Positions 1-9,227 of a DNA stretch of 64,000 nt are shown piece by piece (the first letter of the stretch is position 1; every line of letters begins with the position of its first letter). The translations under genes were made by a program, and so were the position numbers. The DNA comes from AC-38 sp033856025. GTDB taxonomy: Bacteria > Actinomycetota > Thermoleophilia > Solirubrobacterales > Solirubrobacteraceae. The notes under the pieces are model-generated. The model saw only the letters and a list, made by a program, of their open reading frames with translations, was not told where the DNA came from and searched no databases. The stretch lies in NCBI GenBank assembly GCA_033856025.1, contig JAWVFQ010000012.1, positions 21,261-85,260 on the forward strand, read 5' to 3'.

Positions 1-1964
<1,964 letters not shown>

Positions 1965-1974
1965 GCCGGGAACG

Positions 1975-3264
1975 CTAGCCCGCGACGACGGTGAAGCGCA
2001 GGGCGCGCCCGGGGGAGATCCCGCCGGCGGTGGAGGCGGTGAACGTCGCGCGGTAGCGCCCGGGGGCCAGGGCGCGGCCACGCACGCGGCCGGTGAAGGC
2101 GATGTGGTTCAGCCCGGCCCGGGCGGCTCGCGTCAGCGTCGCGACGGCGATCCGCCGGCGGCCCACGATCCGCGCGATCGCCACGCGAACCTGGGCGTCC
2201 TGGTCGAGCGCGAAGGCGAAGGTCGTCCCGCGGGCAGCCCGCCCGCGGGCCGCCGTGCGCCCCGTCAGCGGCGTCGAGCGTGCCGCGGGGGCGAAGACGG
2301 AGGGCGTCCGGCTCAGCGATGACAGTCCGGGCGGCCCGACCGCGACGGTCGTGGCGGCGGCGTTGTCGGCCGGGTTGGACTCGCCGAGCAGGCCGCTGAC
2401 GCCGGAGGTCACGGTGAGCAGGCCGGCGGCGGACGTGCGCAGGGCGAGGCCGACCGCCGCGCTCGCTCCCGGGGCGAGCGTGCCCAGGGTGCACGTGACG
2501 TTCGCTCCGGCCTGCGCGCAGGCGCCCTGGCCGGCCGCGGCGGAGGCCAGCGACAGGCCGGAGGGCAGCTTCGCCGTCACCGTCGCGGGCGTGGGGACCG
2601 GCCCCCGGTTGACGGCGCCGATCGTCACCGCGAGCGCGGCGCCGAGGCGAGCGGGAGACGGGTACGCCGTCTGGGCGACGGCGAGGTCGGTCTGCTGGAC
2701 GACGTGCGCGGACACGTTGAGCCGGTCGCGGCTGACCGTGAACGTGGTCGGCCGGCGGGAGGAGCCCGTCGCGGGCGGCGTCGGGGTGGGCGGGTCGGTG
2801 GTGGCCGTGCGGTCCGCCGGGTCGGTGGAGCTGTACGTGCAGTGCACCTCGTCGGCGGCGCGCCACCAGATGCCGATCGCGTCGCCCGGCTGGACGACGA
2901 TCGACGCGGGGAACGTGCTGACCCCGCCCATGTCCGGGGCCAGCGCCTCGAGGTCGCTGTCCACGACCTGGAATCCACCGCCCGCCACGGGGCGCAGCAC
3001 GACCAGAGCCACCTGGCTGCCGGCCGTGCCCCAGCGCGTCTGCCACGACGTGATCACGCCGCCGGTGGGTCCCGGGATCGTGTAGCTGGGAGAGCCGGGA
3101 GCCAGGCCGGACTGGAACAGCGTGGCCTGCCCGAACACGCACAGTCCGCTGGAGCCGGTGTCGGTCGGGCTCGGCTCCAGCGAGCCGACCGTCACGTCGG
3201 CCCGCGCGGCCGGCGCGCATGCCGCCATCAGCGCCAGCACCGCGGCCAGCCCTGTCCCCCGCAC
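1975..3264 (-). CDS. Secreted DUF11 / Ig-like domain protein
   Basis: Exported protein of unknown function, about 429 residues from the chosen GTG start at 3264; a longer frame reaches an ATG at 3321, but the GTG places a classic signal peptide (hydrophobic AAVLALMAA, then small residues APAARA) at the very N-terminus. The middle has a DUF11-like beta-sandwich (NRGPVPTPATVTAKLPSGL ... CTLGTLAPGASAAVGL) typical of surface adhesin-like proteins. The last 85 residues (GTTFAFALDQDAQVRVAI ... LAPGRYRATFTAS) resemble an Ig-like domain that I recall as common in secreted Thermoleophilia proteins; that is memory, not a search. It is transcribed toward uvrB, ending 10 bases after the uvrB stop. No catalytic motif is seen. 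Confidence 0.75.
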   Translation of the reverse strand: MRGTGLAAVLALMAACAPAARADVTVGSLEPSPTDTGSSGLCVFGQATLFQSGLAPGSPSYTIPGPTGGVITSWQTRWGTAGSQVALVVLRPVAGGGFQVVDSDLEALAPDMGGVSTFPASIVVQPGDAIGIWWRAADEVHCTYSSTDPADRTATTDPPTPTPPATGSSRRPTTFTVSRDRLNVSAHVVQQTDLAVAQTAYPSPARLGAALAVTIGAVNRGPVPTPATVTAKLPSGLSLASAAAGQGACAQAGANVTCTLGTLAPGASAAVGLALRTSAAGLLTVTSGVSGLLGESNPADNAAATTVAVGPPGLSSLSRTPSVFAPAARSTPLTGRTAARGRAARGTTFAFALDQDAQVRVAIARIVGRRRIAVATLTRAARAGLNHIAFTGRVRGRALAPGRYRATFTASTAGGISPGRALRFTVVAG

Positions 3265-3331
3265 TCCGCCCACCGGCCGATCATACCCACGCGGCGACCC
3301 GCGGGCGGGGGCACGCGGCACCCGGCACTTG

Positions 3332-3373
3332 GATACTCTGGCGGAGCTCGCAATCGCTTTCTGCCGGGAGGGG
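3332..3373 (+). promoter_or_regulatory. Promoter and strong ribosome binding site of the DivIVA-like gene
   Basis: TACTCT (3334-3339) fits the TAnnnT -10 pattern. It lies about 41 bases before the TTG start, so this mRNA has a leader, and the leader carries a strong Shine-Dalgarno GGGAGGGG at 3366-3373, seven bases before the TTG at 3381. The RBS decides the start against longer in-frame options. Confidence 0.5.
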
Positions 3374-3380
3374 ACCCGAC

Positions 3381-4154
3381 TTGCCGCTGGATCGCCAGGA
3401 CATCGAAAGACGCGACTTTCCCATCGGCCGGCGGGGGTACGAGCCGGAGGCCGTGGACGCCCACCTGCGCCGGATCGCCGACGAGGTGGACGACATCGAC
3501 CGCCACGACCGTCCCAGCCCGGCGACCCTGGCCACCGCGGCCTCCGAGCAGGTCCGCTCGATCGTCGAGGCCGCCGAGACGACGGCCCACGACATCCAGC
3601 GCTCGGCCGAGGACGACGCCGCCCGCACCCGCCAGCGCGCCCAGGCCGAGGCCGACCAGACCCGCGCCGACGCCGCCGAGCAGGCGCGCGGCCACGTGCT
3701 GCGCGTCCAGGAGGCCACGCAGGTGATGCTCCAGCGCGTGGACGCGATGGAGAGCGAGCTCGTCGCGCTGGTGGAGAGCCTGCGCACCGGCGCCAACCGC
3801 CTCAGCGCCGACCTCACGCTGCTCCAGGGCAACATGGGCGAGCTGCGCGCCGCCCCGGCCGCCGGCGCGGCCGCCGAGCCGGCGCGCGAGGACGAGCCCG
3901 AGGAGGTCGACGTCGAGGTCGAGGTGGCCGTCGTCGAGCTGGAGGTCGAGCCCGGGCCCGAACCCGAGCCCGAGCCGGAGCCCGAGCCCGAGCCGATCGC
4001 GGGCGGCGACGACGGCGAGGGCGCGCGCCTGATCGCGCTGAACATGGCGCTGAACGGGACCCCGCGCGAGGAGACAGACCGCTACCTGGCCGAGAACTTC
4101 TCGCTGGAGGACCGCGAGACGCTGCTCGACGAGGTCTACGCCCGCGTCGGCTAG
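3381..4154 (+). CDS. DivIVA-domain coiled-coil protein
   Basis: 257 residues. The N-terminus (FPIGRRGYEPEAVDAHLRRI, residues about 12-31) matches the DivIVA/Wag31 membrane-curvature motif, in which an F/RGY...VD..L pattern marks the lipid-binding dimer. It is followed by an Ala/Glu/Arg-rich coiled coil (about 50-165), an acidic low-complexity linker with repeated Glu-Pro (about 191-205) and a short C-terminal helical module (LIALNMALNG ... LLDEVYARVG). DivIVA proteins organise polar growth or septation; here an envelope scaffold role is inferred from the family. The TTG start follows a strong RBS. It ends inside a CTAG shared with the convergent GH9 gene. Confidence 0.78.
   Translation: MPLDRQDIERRDFPIGRRGYEPEAVDAHLRRIADEVDDIDRHDRPSPATLATAASEQVRSIVEAAETTAHDIQRSAEDDAARTRQRAQAEADQTRADAAEQARGHVLRVQEATQVMLQRVDAMESELVALVESLRTGANRLSADLTLLQGNMGELRAAPAAGAAAEPAREDEPEEVDVEVEVAVVELEVEPGPEPEPEPEPEPEPIAGGDDGEGARLIALNMALNGTPREETDRYLAENFSLEDRETLLDEVYARVG
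3942..3999 (+). repeat. Glu-Pro low-complexity repeat inside the DivIVA-like gene
   Basis: A run of alternating GAG/CCC/CCG codons encodes Pro-Glu dipeptides between the coiled coil and the C-terminal helix. It is a flexible acidic linker and a likely site of length variation between strains. Confidence 0.8.
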
Positions 4155-5821
4155 AGCGACCCGGCGAGCAGCAGCGCCGCGGCGGAGTAGGCCAGGCCGA
4201 CCTCGCTCGTGACGTAGTCCGAGCGCACGTCCTCGTAGACCAGCCGGCGGGTGTCGTAGCGCCGGGCCGGCGTCCGTGACAGCCGGATCGGCGGGTCCTG
4301 ACCCGCCAGGTCGCGCGGCGTGGCCACGCCCCCCACGACCGCGCCGTCCAGGAGCCGGCGGGGGCTGCCCTTGAGGTAGGCGCTGTGGTGGGGGTCGTGC
4401 GCCTCGACGGCGGCCGGACCCACGACGAAGCTCAGGCCCCAGGGGTTGCGCCCAAGCATGTAGTCGCGCGCGCCGGCGGCGATGCGCAGCCCGTCGGGCG
4501 CCTGGCCGGCGCGGGCGGCGGCCGCCGCGGCCACGCCTCGGCCGCCGTTGTCCTGGATCCAGCCGAAGGTGAAGATCCCGGGCGAGCCGAAGGCCGTGCG
4601 CGCCGTCAGGTTGCGGATGTCGGCCAGCTCGACCTGCACGTCGTGGCAGGCCAGCTCGCGGATCGCCGGGTCCGGCGCCGCCGGGCGGCCCAGGCCGCCG
4701 CACAGGTCGGCGCCCACGAGCGGGCGGGGCGCGCCGACGACGATCCCGCCGTAGAGCTCGTTGACGTCGCCGGCCCGGATCTGCTCGGCCGCCTCGTCGA
4801 GGTAGCGCGCCTCGCCGGTCGCGCGCCACAGCGCGTCGGCGGCGAAGGCCAGGTCGTCGTGGATGTAGGAGTCCGGGTAGAAGTCCGAGAGGTTGGGATC
4901 CGTGGGCCGGATCTTCGCGTTCGTCGCGCGCGCCTGCTCGTACCACTCGCGCGCCGCCGCCAGGAACACGTCGCGCGCCGGGCCGGTGGTGTCGGCGGCG
5001 GCCCAGGCCAGGCCGGCGGCGGCCTCGCCCAGGACCTCGGTGGAGACGGTGGGGTAGGCGTAGCGGATCCCCACGCCCTGGCGGGTGTCGGCGTCGTCGG
5101 CGGCCGGGTCGCGGAACCCGGTCTCGTGGTCGCGCGCGTCGCCCACGATCCCGACGAACAGGCCGGGACGGGGATGGGCCTTGAGCAGCCAGCGCTCGCC
5201 GACGGCGGCGGTCAGCCGCAGCGCGTCGGCGTTGCCCGGGTCCAGCTGGGCGGCCAGGTGCAGGTAGGAGACGGCCCAGCCGGTCGTCTGGGCGAACTTG
5301 AGGAAGTCGCCGGCGTCGCGCCAGCCGCCGGTCAGATCGAAGCGCTGGCCGTCGTAGGGGCCGCCGCGGACGATCGCGTCGTTGAGATGGGCCGGGCCGT
5401 AGACGGGGTTGGGCTCGGTGCCGTCCGCGTTCACGGCGAAGACCCGCAGCAGGCGGCGCACCGCCGCCTCGCGGACGTCCGCCTGCACCACCCAGGGCCG
5501 CGAGCGCACGCCGCCCACGCGCACGACGTAGCGCCCGGGCGCGCGGACCCGGGACAGGTCGGCGGCGGCGGCGTGCGCCCACGGCGCCGGGGTGCCGCGG
5601 ACCGCCCGCAGCCGCCCCGCCAGGACCAGCCGGCCGCCGGCGTCGCGGACCGTGAAGGCACGTCCCACGAGCGGCCGGGCCGACGCCACGATCGCCACCT
5701 TGGAGTCGGAGGGCGCGCTCGGCCCGCCGACCCGGATCGCGTCGGGGACGGCGGCGTGCGCGGGGGCGGCCCCGGCGGACAGCGCCAGGACGACCAGGCC
5801 CGCGAGACGCCGCGGGCTCAC
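4151..5821 (-). CDS. Secreted glycoside hydrolase family 9 protein
   Basis: 556 residues: signal peptide (about 1-23, ending AHA), an N-terminal Ig-like cellulase domain (about 30-110) and a GH9 (alpha/alpha)6 catalytic domain. GH9 signatures are visible: GGWRDAGDFLKF (usual GGWYDAGDHxKF, with the catalytic-base Asp pair), YMLGRNPWGLSFVVG, HDPHHSAYLKG (usual PHHR, Arg replaced here) and the C-terminal acid-residue block DYVTSEVGLAYSAA (usual DYxxNE). GH9 enzymes invert beta-1,4-glucan or related linkages; the substrate here is not determined. The GTG start overlaps the stop of the upstream luxR gene as GTGA, so the two are translationally coupled. It ends in a CTAG shared with the DivIVA-like gene. 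Confidence 0.85.
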   Translation of the reverse strand: MSPRRLAGLVVLALSAGAAPAHAAVPDAIRVGGPSAPSDSKVAIVASARPLVGRAFTVRDAGGRLVLAGRLRAVRGTPAPWAHAAAADLSRVRAPGRYVVRVGGVRSRPWVVQADVREAAVRRLLRVFAVNADGTEPNPVYGPAHLNDAIVRGGPYDGQRFDLTGGWRDAGDFLKFAQTTGWAVSYLHLAAQLDPGNADALRLTAAVGERWLLKAHPRPGLFVGIVGDARDHETGFRDPAADDADTRQGVGIRYAYPTVSTEVLGEAAAGLAWAAADTTGPARDVFLAAAREWYEQARATNAKIRPTDPNLSDFYPDSYIHDDLAFAADALWRATGEARYLDEAAEQIRAGDVNELYGGIVVGAPRPLVGADLCGGLGRPAAPDPAIRELACHDVQVELADIRNLTARTAFGSPGIFTFGWIQDNGGRGVAAAAAARAGQAPDGLRIAAGARDYMLGRNPWGLSFVVGPAAVEAHDPHHSAYLKGSPRRLLDGAVVGGVATPRDLAGQDPPIRLSRTPARRYDTRRLVYEDVRSDYVTSEVGLAYSAAALLLAGSL

Positions 5822-6591
5822 GCCACCCGCGTGGGCCGGCCGGCGAGCTCCCAGGCCCGGGCCGCGGCCTCGGAGCGGGTGTGGACGCCGAGCTTGGAGA
5901 ACGCGTGCTCGAGGTGCTTGTGGACGGTGCGCACGCTCAGGCCCAGCGCCTCGGCGGCGTCCGCGTTGGAGCGCCCGAGGGCGATCAGGCGGACCACGTC
6001 GGCCTCGCGGGGCGTCAGGCCGGCGCCGCCCAGGCCGTCCAGCAGCGCGCTCCCCGCGGCCGCCCGCGTCAGGCCGCTGTGCGCCACGGCGTTGCGATAG
6101 CCCTGGATGAGGAACGGCCGCGCGCGGTCCACGAAGTCGCGCTCGTCGTCGGTGAAGTCGCGGTCACGGTTGCTCAGGGCCACGCCGAGGACGCGGGGCG
6201 GGGCGTGGGGGAGGGTGAAGGCCATCTGGTACTCCAGCCCGATGGCCGAGTAGACCTCGCGGTAGAGATCCAGCGCGTGGAGCTCCTCGGCCGAGACGAG
6301 ATCGGAGAGCCGCTGGGCCCGGCCGTCCTGGCGCTCGAGGAACTGCCTGACCAGGGGGTTCTCGTGGCCGTAGAGGGCGAACCTCTCCACCACGTCCTCG
6401 GGGACCGGCGGAACGACGACCGACGTGACCTCGCCGGGAGAGATGAACTCGTTCAGCGACACCCAGTCGGAGCCCAGCGCCCGGCGCAGAGCCACGATGA
6501 GGCCCTCGCGGAACTCGTCGAGGTCCAGCAGGCCCTGAATGTCCCCCACGAGCTCGAGCAGGCGGGCGTCGGTGGTGGCGGCCGAGGCCAT
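5818..6591 (-). CDS. LuxR-type transcriptional regulator
   Basis: 257 residues from the ATG at 6591; the frame runs 26 codons further upstream, but that part reads through the promoter and an inverted repeat. The N-terminal 190 residues look like a GAF/autoinducer-like sensory domain without recognisable ligand motifs. The C-terminus is a clear LuxR helix-turn-helix (LTPREADVVRLIALGRSNADAAEALGLS then VRTVHKHLEHAFSKLGVHTR). The gene is first in a two-gene leftward unit and its TGA overlaps the GTG of the GH9 glycosidase, so local control of that enzyme is the simplest inference. The 17-base inverted repeat over its start codon is a candidate autoregulatory operator. Confidence 0.85.
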   Translation of the reverse strand: MASAATTDARLLELVGDIQGLLDLDEFREGLIVALRRALGSDWVSLNEFISPGEVTSVVVPPVPEDVVERFALYGHENPLVRQFLERQDGRAQRLSDLVSAEELHALDLYREVYSAIGLEYQMAFTLPHAPPRVLGVALSNRDRDFTDDERDFVDRARPFLIQGYRNAVAHSGLTRAAAGSALLDGLGGAGLTPREADVVRLIALGRSNADAAEALGLSVRTVHKHLEHAFSKLGVHTRSEAAARAWELAGRPTRVA

Positions 6592-6607
6592 ACGCAAGTT
6601 TTGCGTA
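6591..6607. promoter_or_regulatory. Inverted repeat at the luxR start, candidate operator
   Basis: TACGCAA and TTGCGTA form perfect 7-base arms around a 3-base centre. The repeat touches the A of the luxR ATG and lies 44 bases before the divergent secreted-protein start, so a bound regulator could affect both directions. On the minus strand AAAACT inside it is a weak -10 candidate. Confidence 0.5.
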
Positions 6608-6615
6608 CGGGATGG

Positions 6616-6646
6616 TTGACCGCCAGCCCCGGATCCGGTCAGATAC
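6616..6646 (+). promoter_or_regulatory. Promoter of the secreted protein at 6651
   Basis: TTGACC (6616-6621) is a good -35, followed after about 18 bases by CAGATA/AGATAC (6640-6646) as -10. The GTG at 6651 falls at or within a few bases of the expected transcription start, suggesting a leaderless mRNA. Confidence 0.45.
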
Positions 6647-6650
6647 CCCC

Positions 6651-8408
6651 GTGAAGCTGCGCAGGCCATGGATGGCGCTGCTGGTCGCGCTGGTGATCGC
6701 AGGCGCGGTGCCCGTCGCGGCGGGCGCGAGCACCCCCCACGACCTGCGCGGCACGTGGGACTGCTGCGGCAGCGGGGGCGCCGGGGCGCAGAAGTTCGTC
6801 ATCGACGCGATGGACCAGGCGTCGGGCAACTTCACCGGCCGGGCGACCTACGCGAACGGGACCGCCTTCAGCGACATCGCCGGCACGGCGAACGGGAACT
6901 CGGTGAGCCTGACCACCGGGCCGTACTACGGCTCCTCCTACTCGGCCACCTTCACCGGGACCATCGCCGCGGACAGCCAGTCGATGTCCGGCACGTGGCA
7001 GAGCAATGCCAGCCAGAGCGGCACCTGGACCGCGACGCGATCGACGGCTGGAGGCGGCGGAGGCGGAGGCGGAGGCGCAAACAAGAAGCCGACGGTCACC
7101 CAGGTGACCACCTGCAACCGCGGCCCGCAGCCCGAGTCCGACGCCGTGTGCACCGCGTCGGTCGCCGACACCGGCGCTGACCCCAAGTCGCCGCCCAGCG
7201 GCACCGTGCGCTTCACGGCCAGGCAGGGCGGCTTCCGGGCCGGGGACACATGCACGCTCTCGACGTCGCCCTCGACTCCGACCAGCTCCTCCTGCTCGGT
7301 GACCTGGGTCCCGCCCGCGGGGGGCTGGCCCGCCGGGCTCCCGATGCCCGTGACGGCGACGTACCTGGGCAGCTCGGTCCACGCTCAGAGCACCGGGACG
7401 ACTCAGTCCAAGATCGCGGTGGCGGGCGTGGTCCCGTACCCGCCGACCGCCTCGCAGTGCCGGGCCGCGGCCAACGCGGCCCCCCGCGCCGCGGCGCCGC
7501 TCGCGATCAAGGCGCTCAACATGTGGAACTACCCGAACGAGAACAGCACCGTCTTGGACAAGGTCTCCTACGGGGCCCAGACCTGCTTCCACGCGGCCAC
7601 CGGGCTCACCGGTCAGGTGATCCGGGACGGGTCCAGGCTCGCGGTGCCCATCACCGTCGCCGGCACCTACTACCTCAACCCCACGCCGGTGGGGGTGGGG
7701 GTGTACGTGGGGAACGCGATCGTCGGAGCCATCGTGACCTTCGTCGGGATACCCGCGGGCCAGAGCATCATGGACACCTCCGCGAAGGCCCAGCAGGACC
7801 CGCCCGACCCGAACTTCCGGCACATCGCCACACCCCGGAAGGTGCCCCGCATCCACCTGCGCCTCGGCGCGGGGCTGAGCCGCGCCGAGGCCAACCGTCT
7901 CGAGGCGATGCTCAACCAGCAGCTCCTGGCCGCCAGCCTGGGCCATGCGCTCGGGACGTCGATCGACCGGGCCGGCGGCGCGCTGAAGGCCAAGAACCGG
8001 CTCTGGCAGGGACGTCAGATGCGCGCCGCCATCGGATACGCCCGGCGGCTGGCCTCGGTGCTCACGTCGCTGGCCACGCTGACCACGCGAGCCGCCGGCG
8101 CGGCGAAGGGCGTGCCGTCGCTGGCCACCCCAGCCGCCCAGTCCCTGCTGGCGAGCCGCCACGCCGACGTGGCGCGGCGGGGGCTGCCCAGCGCCACGAC
8201 CCGCCTGCTCAGGCGGCTGGGCTTCACCGCCTCCGAGCTCGCGGCCACCCGCCGCGCCGTCGCCGGGTCGACCGTCGACGCCCAGCCGCAGTCCATCGCC
8301 GCGCACCTGGCCGATCCGGCCCTCGGCGAGAACTACCGGATGGTCGCCGCCGCCTGGCTGCTGTGGGTCCACGCGCCCGAGGTCACGGCGCCCGCGCGGC
8401 TGCGCTGA
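6651..8408 (+). CDS. Secreted multidomain protein of unknown function
   Basis: 585 residues from the GTG at 6651 (an ATG at 6612 is in frame but lies on the -35 region). Signal peptide: LRRPWMALLVALVIAGAVPV then AAGAS. Residues about 30-130 form a small beta-rich module (LRGTWDCCGSG ... SGTWTA) reminiscent of lipocalin/avidin-like repeats. A nine-glycine linker follows, then an Ig-like domain (about 145-260) with paired cysteines. The C-terminal half is hydrophobic then Arg/Ala-rich helical (LSRAEANRLEAMLNQQLLA ... LLRRLGFTASELAATRRAV) and is not recognised. No enzyme motif seen. It is divergent from luxR. Confidence 0.6.
   Translation: MKLRRPWMALLVALVIAGAVPVAAGASTPHDLRGTWDCCGSGGAGAQKFVIDAMDQASGNFTGRATYANGTAFSDIAGTANGNSVSLTTGPYYGSSYSATFTGTIAADSQSMSGTWQSNASQSGTWTATRSTAGGGGGGGGGANKKPTVTQVTTCNRGPQPESDAVCTASVADTGADPKSPPSGTVRFTARQGGFRAGDTCTLSTSPSTPTSSSCSVTWVPPAGGWPAGLPMPVTATYLGSSVHAQSTGTTQSKIAVAGVVPYPPTASQCRAAANAAPRAAAPLAIKALNMWNYPNENSTVLDKVSYGAQTCFHAATGLTGQVIRDGSRLAVPITVAGTYYLNPTPVGVGVYVGNAIVGAIVTFVGIPAGQSIMDTSAKAQQDPPDPNFRHIATPRKVPRIHLRLGAGLSRAEANRLEAMLNQQLLAASLGHALGTSIDRAGGALKAKNRLWQGRQMRAAIGYARRLASVLTSLATLTTRAAGAAKGVPSLATPAAQSLLASRHADVARRGLPSATTRLLRRLGFTASELAATRRAVAGSTVDAQPQSIAAHLADPALGENYRMVAAAWLLWVHAPEVTAPARLR
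7048..7077 (+). repeat. Poly-glycine linker tract
   Basis: GGA/GGC codons encode nine consecutive glycines separating the N-terminal beta module from the Ig-like domain of the secreted protein; a flexible interdomain hinge. Confidence 0.75.
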
Positions 8409-8471
8409 GGGCCGGGGTAGCTTCGCCGCGCACGGGGTAGGACCGCCTCGTCAACTACCTGGGAGGTGGCG

Positions 8472-9164
8472 GTGCTCCGCCGATTCGTCCTGCTCGTCGC
8501 GACGGCGAGTGCTCTCGCCCTGCTCGTACCGGCCTCGGCCGCGCTGGCCGACGGCTTCGCCGGCGCGTCGAAGACCGAGATGGGCGCCGGGCCCAAGACC
8601 GTGACCGTCCGCCTGCAGGTGGACCGGTTCTTCCGGCAGGGGTCGAAGCTGGCCGCCGCCGGGCGCGCGCAGGCCACGCTGCTGGACCCGGCGACCGGCC
8701 GGCGGATCGTCCGCCAGCAGCACGTCACCTTCGCGGTCACCAGCGGCGCGAGCTGCAAGATCCTGCGCCTCCAGCTGGACAAGCTCGACCTCACGCTCCT
8801 GGGGCTCAACGTGTTCCTGGACAAGGTCAAGCTCGACGTCACCGGCAAGCGCTCGGGCGGCGTGCTGGGCTCGCTGTTCTGCACGATCGCGGACCAGCGG
8901 ATCTCGCTGAACAAGGCGGCGACCTCGCTGAACCGCGGCCTCACGCGCGGCAAGCTGGCGCCGATGGCGTTCACCGTGCGCGCCTATCCGCAGAAGGCGC
9001 AGTCGCCGGCCACGTCGTGCCCGGTGCTGGCGCTGACGCTGGGGCCGCTGCACCTGGAGCTCCTCGGCCTCGTGGTCGACCTCAACCAGGTCAAGCTCAA
9101 GGTCACCGCGTACCGCGGCCAGGGCGCCCTGGGCGACCTGTTCTGCAAGCTGGGGCAGCCGTAG
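8472..9164 (+). CDS. Secreted protein with internal domain duplication
   Basis: About 230 residues. A GGGAGG ribosome site at 8461-8466 favours the GTG at 8472 over the in-frame GTG at 8466. The N-terminus is a signal peptide (RRFVLLVATASALALL ... AALA). The mature part has two copies of one motif: Cys-(x)-LxLxL-(x)-LxLLGLxVxLxxVKLxVT-(x)-GxLGxLFC, encoded around 8754-8885 and 9018-9155, each framed by two cysteines that could form a disulfide. I recall such motifs in uncharacterised secreted actinobacterial proteins but know no function. It precedes uvrA, with the SOS-type promoter between. Confidence 0.65.
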   Translation: MLRRFVLLVATASALALLVPASAALADGFAGASKTEMGAGPKTVTVRLQVDRFFRQGSKLAAAGRAQATLLDPATGRRIVRQQHVTFAVTSGASCKILRLQLDKLDLTLLGLNVFLDKVKLDVTGKRSGGVLGSLFCTIADQRISLNKAATSLNRGLTRGKLAPMAFTVRAYPQKAQSPATSCPVLALTLGPLHLELLGLVVDLNQVKLKVTAYRGQGALGDLFCKLGQP

Positions 9165-9185
9165 GTCCCCGCAGGGTGCGGGATC

Positions 9186-9220
9186 GTAGGCGGGCGAACG
9201 TCTGTTCGCCCGCCTACAAT
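9186..9220 (+). promoter_or_regulatory. uvrA promoter with LexA-type SOS box in a 14-base perfect palindrome
   Basis: Bases 9191-9210 contain CGAAC-GTCT-GTTCG, the CGAACnnnnGTTCG SOS-box form used by LexA of Gram-positive bacteria. It sits inside longer perfect arms: GTAGGCGGGCGAAC (9186-9199) pairs with GTTCGCCCGCCTAC (9204-9217) around a 4-base centre. TACAAT (9215-9220) overlaps the right arm as the -10 and is 7 bases before the uvrA ATG. LexA binding would block the promoter directly. Confidence 0.85.
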
Positions 9221-9227
9221 GCTTCTC

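Noticed and set aside
3942..3999. CRISPR-like or satellite repeat
   Set aside because: It is an in-frame Glu-Pro codon repeat inside the DivIVA-like protein.
3228..5582. 784-codon frame across the DivIVA-like and GH9 genes
   Set aside because: Both true genes have clear domains and start signals; this frame has none.
9186..9217. Palindrome before uvrA as an intrinsic terminator of the upstream gene
   Set aside because: No T tract follows and its core matches a LexA site overlapping the -10; termination remains only a side possibility.
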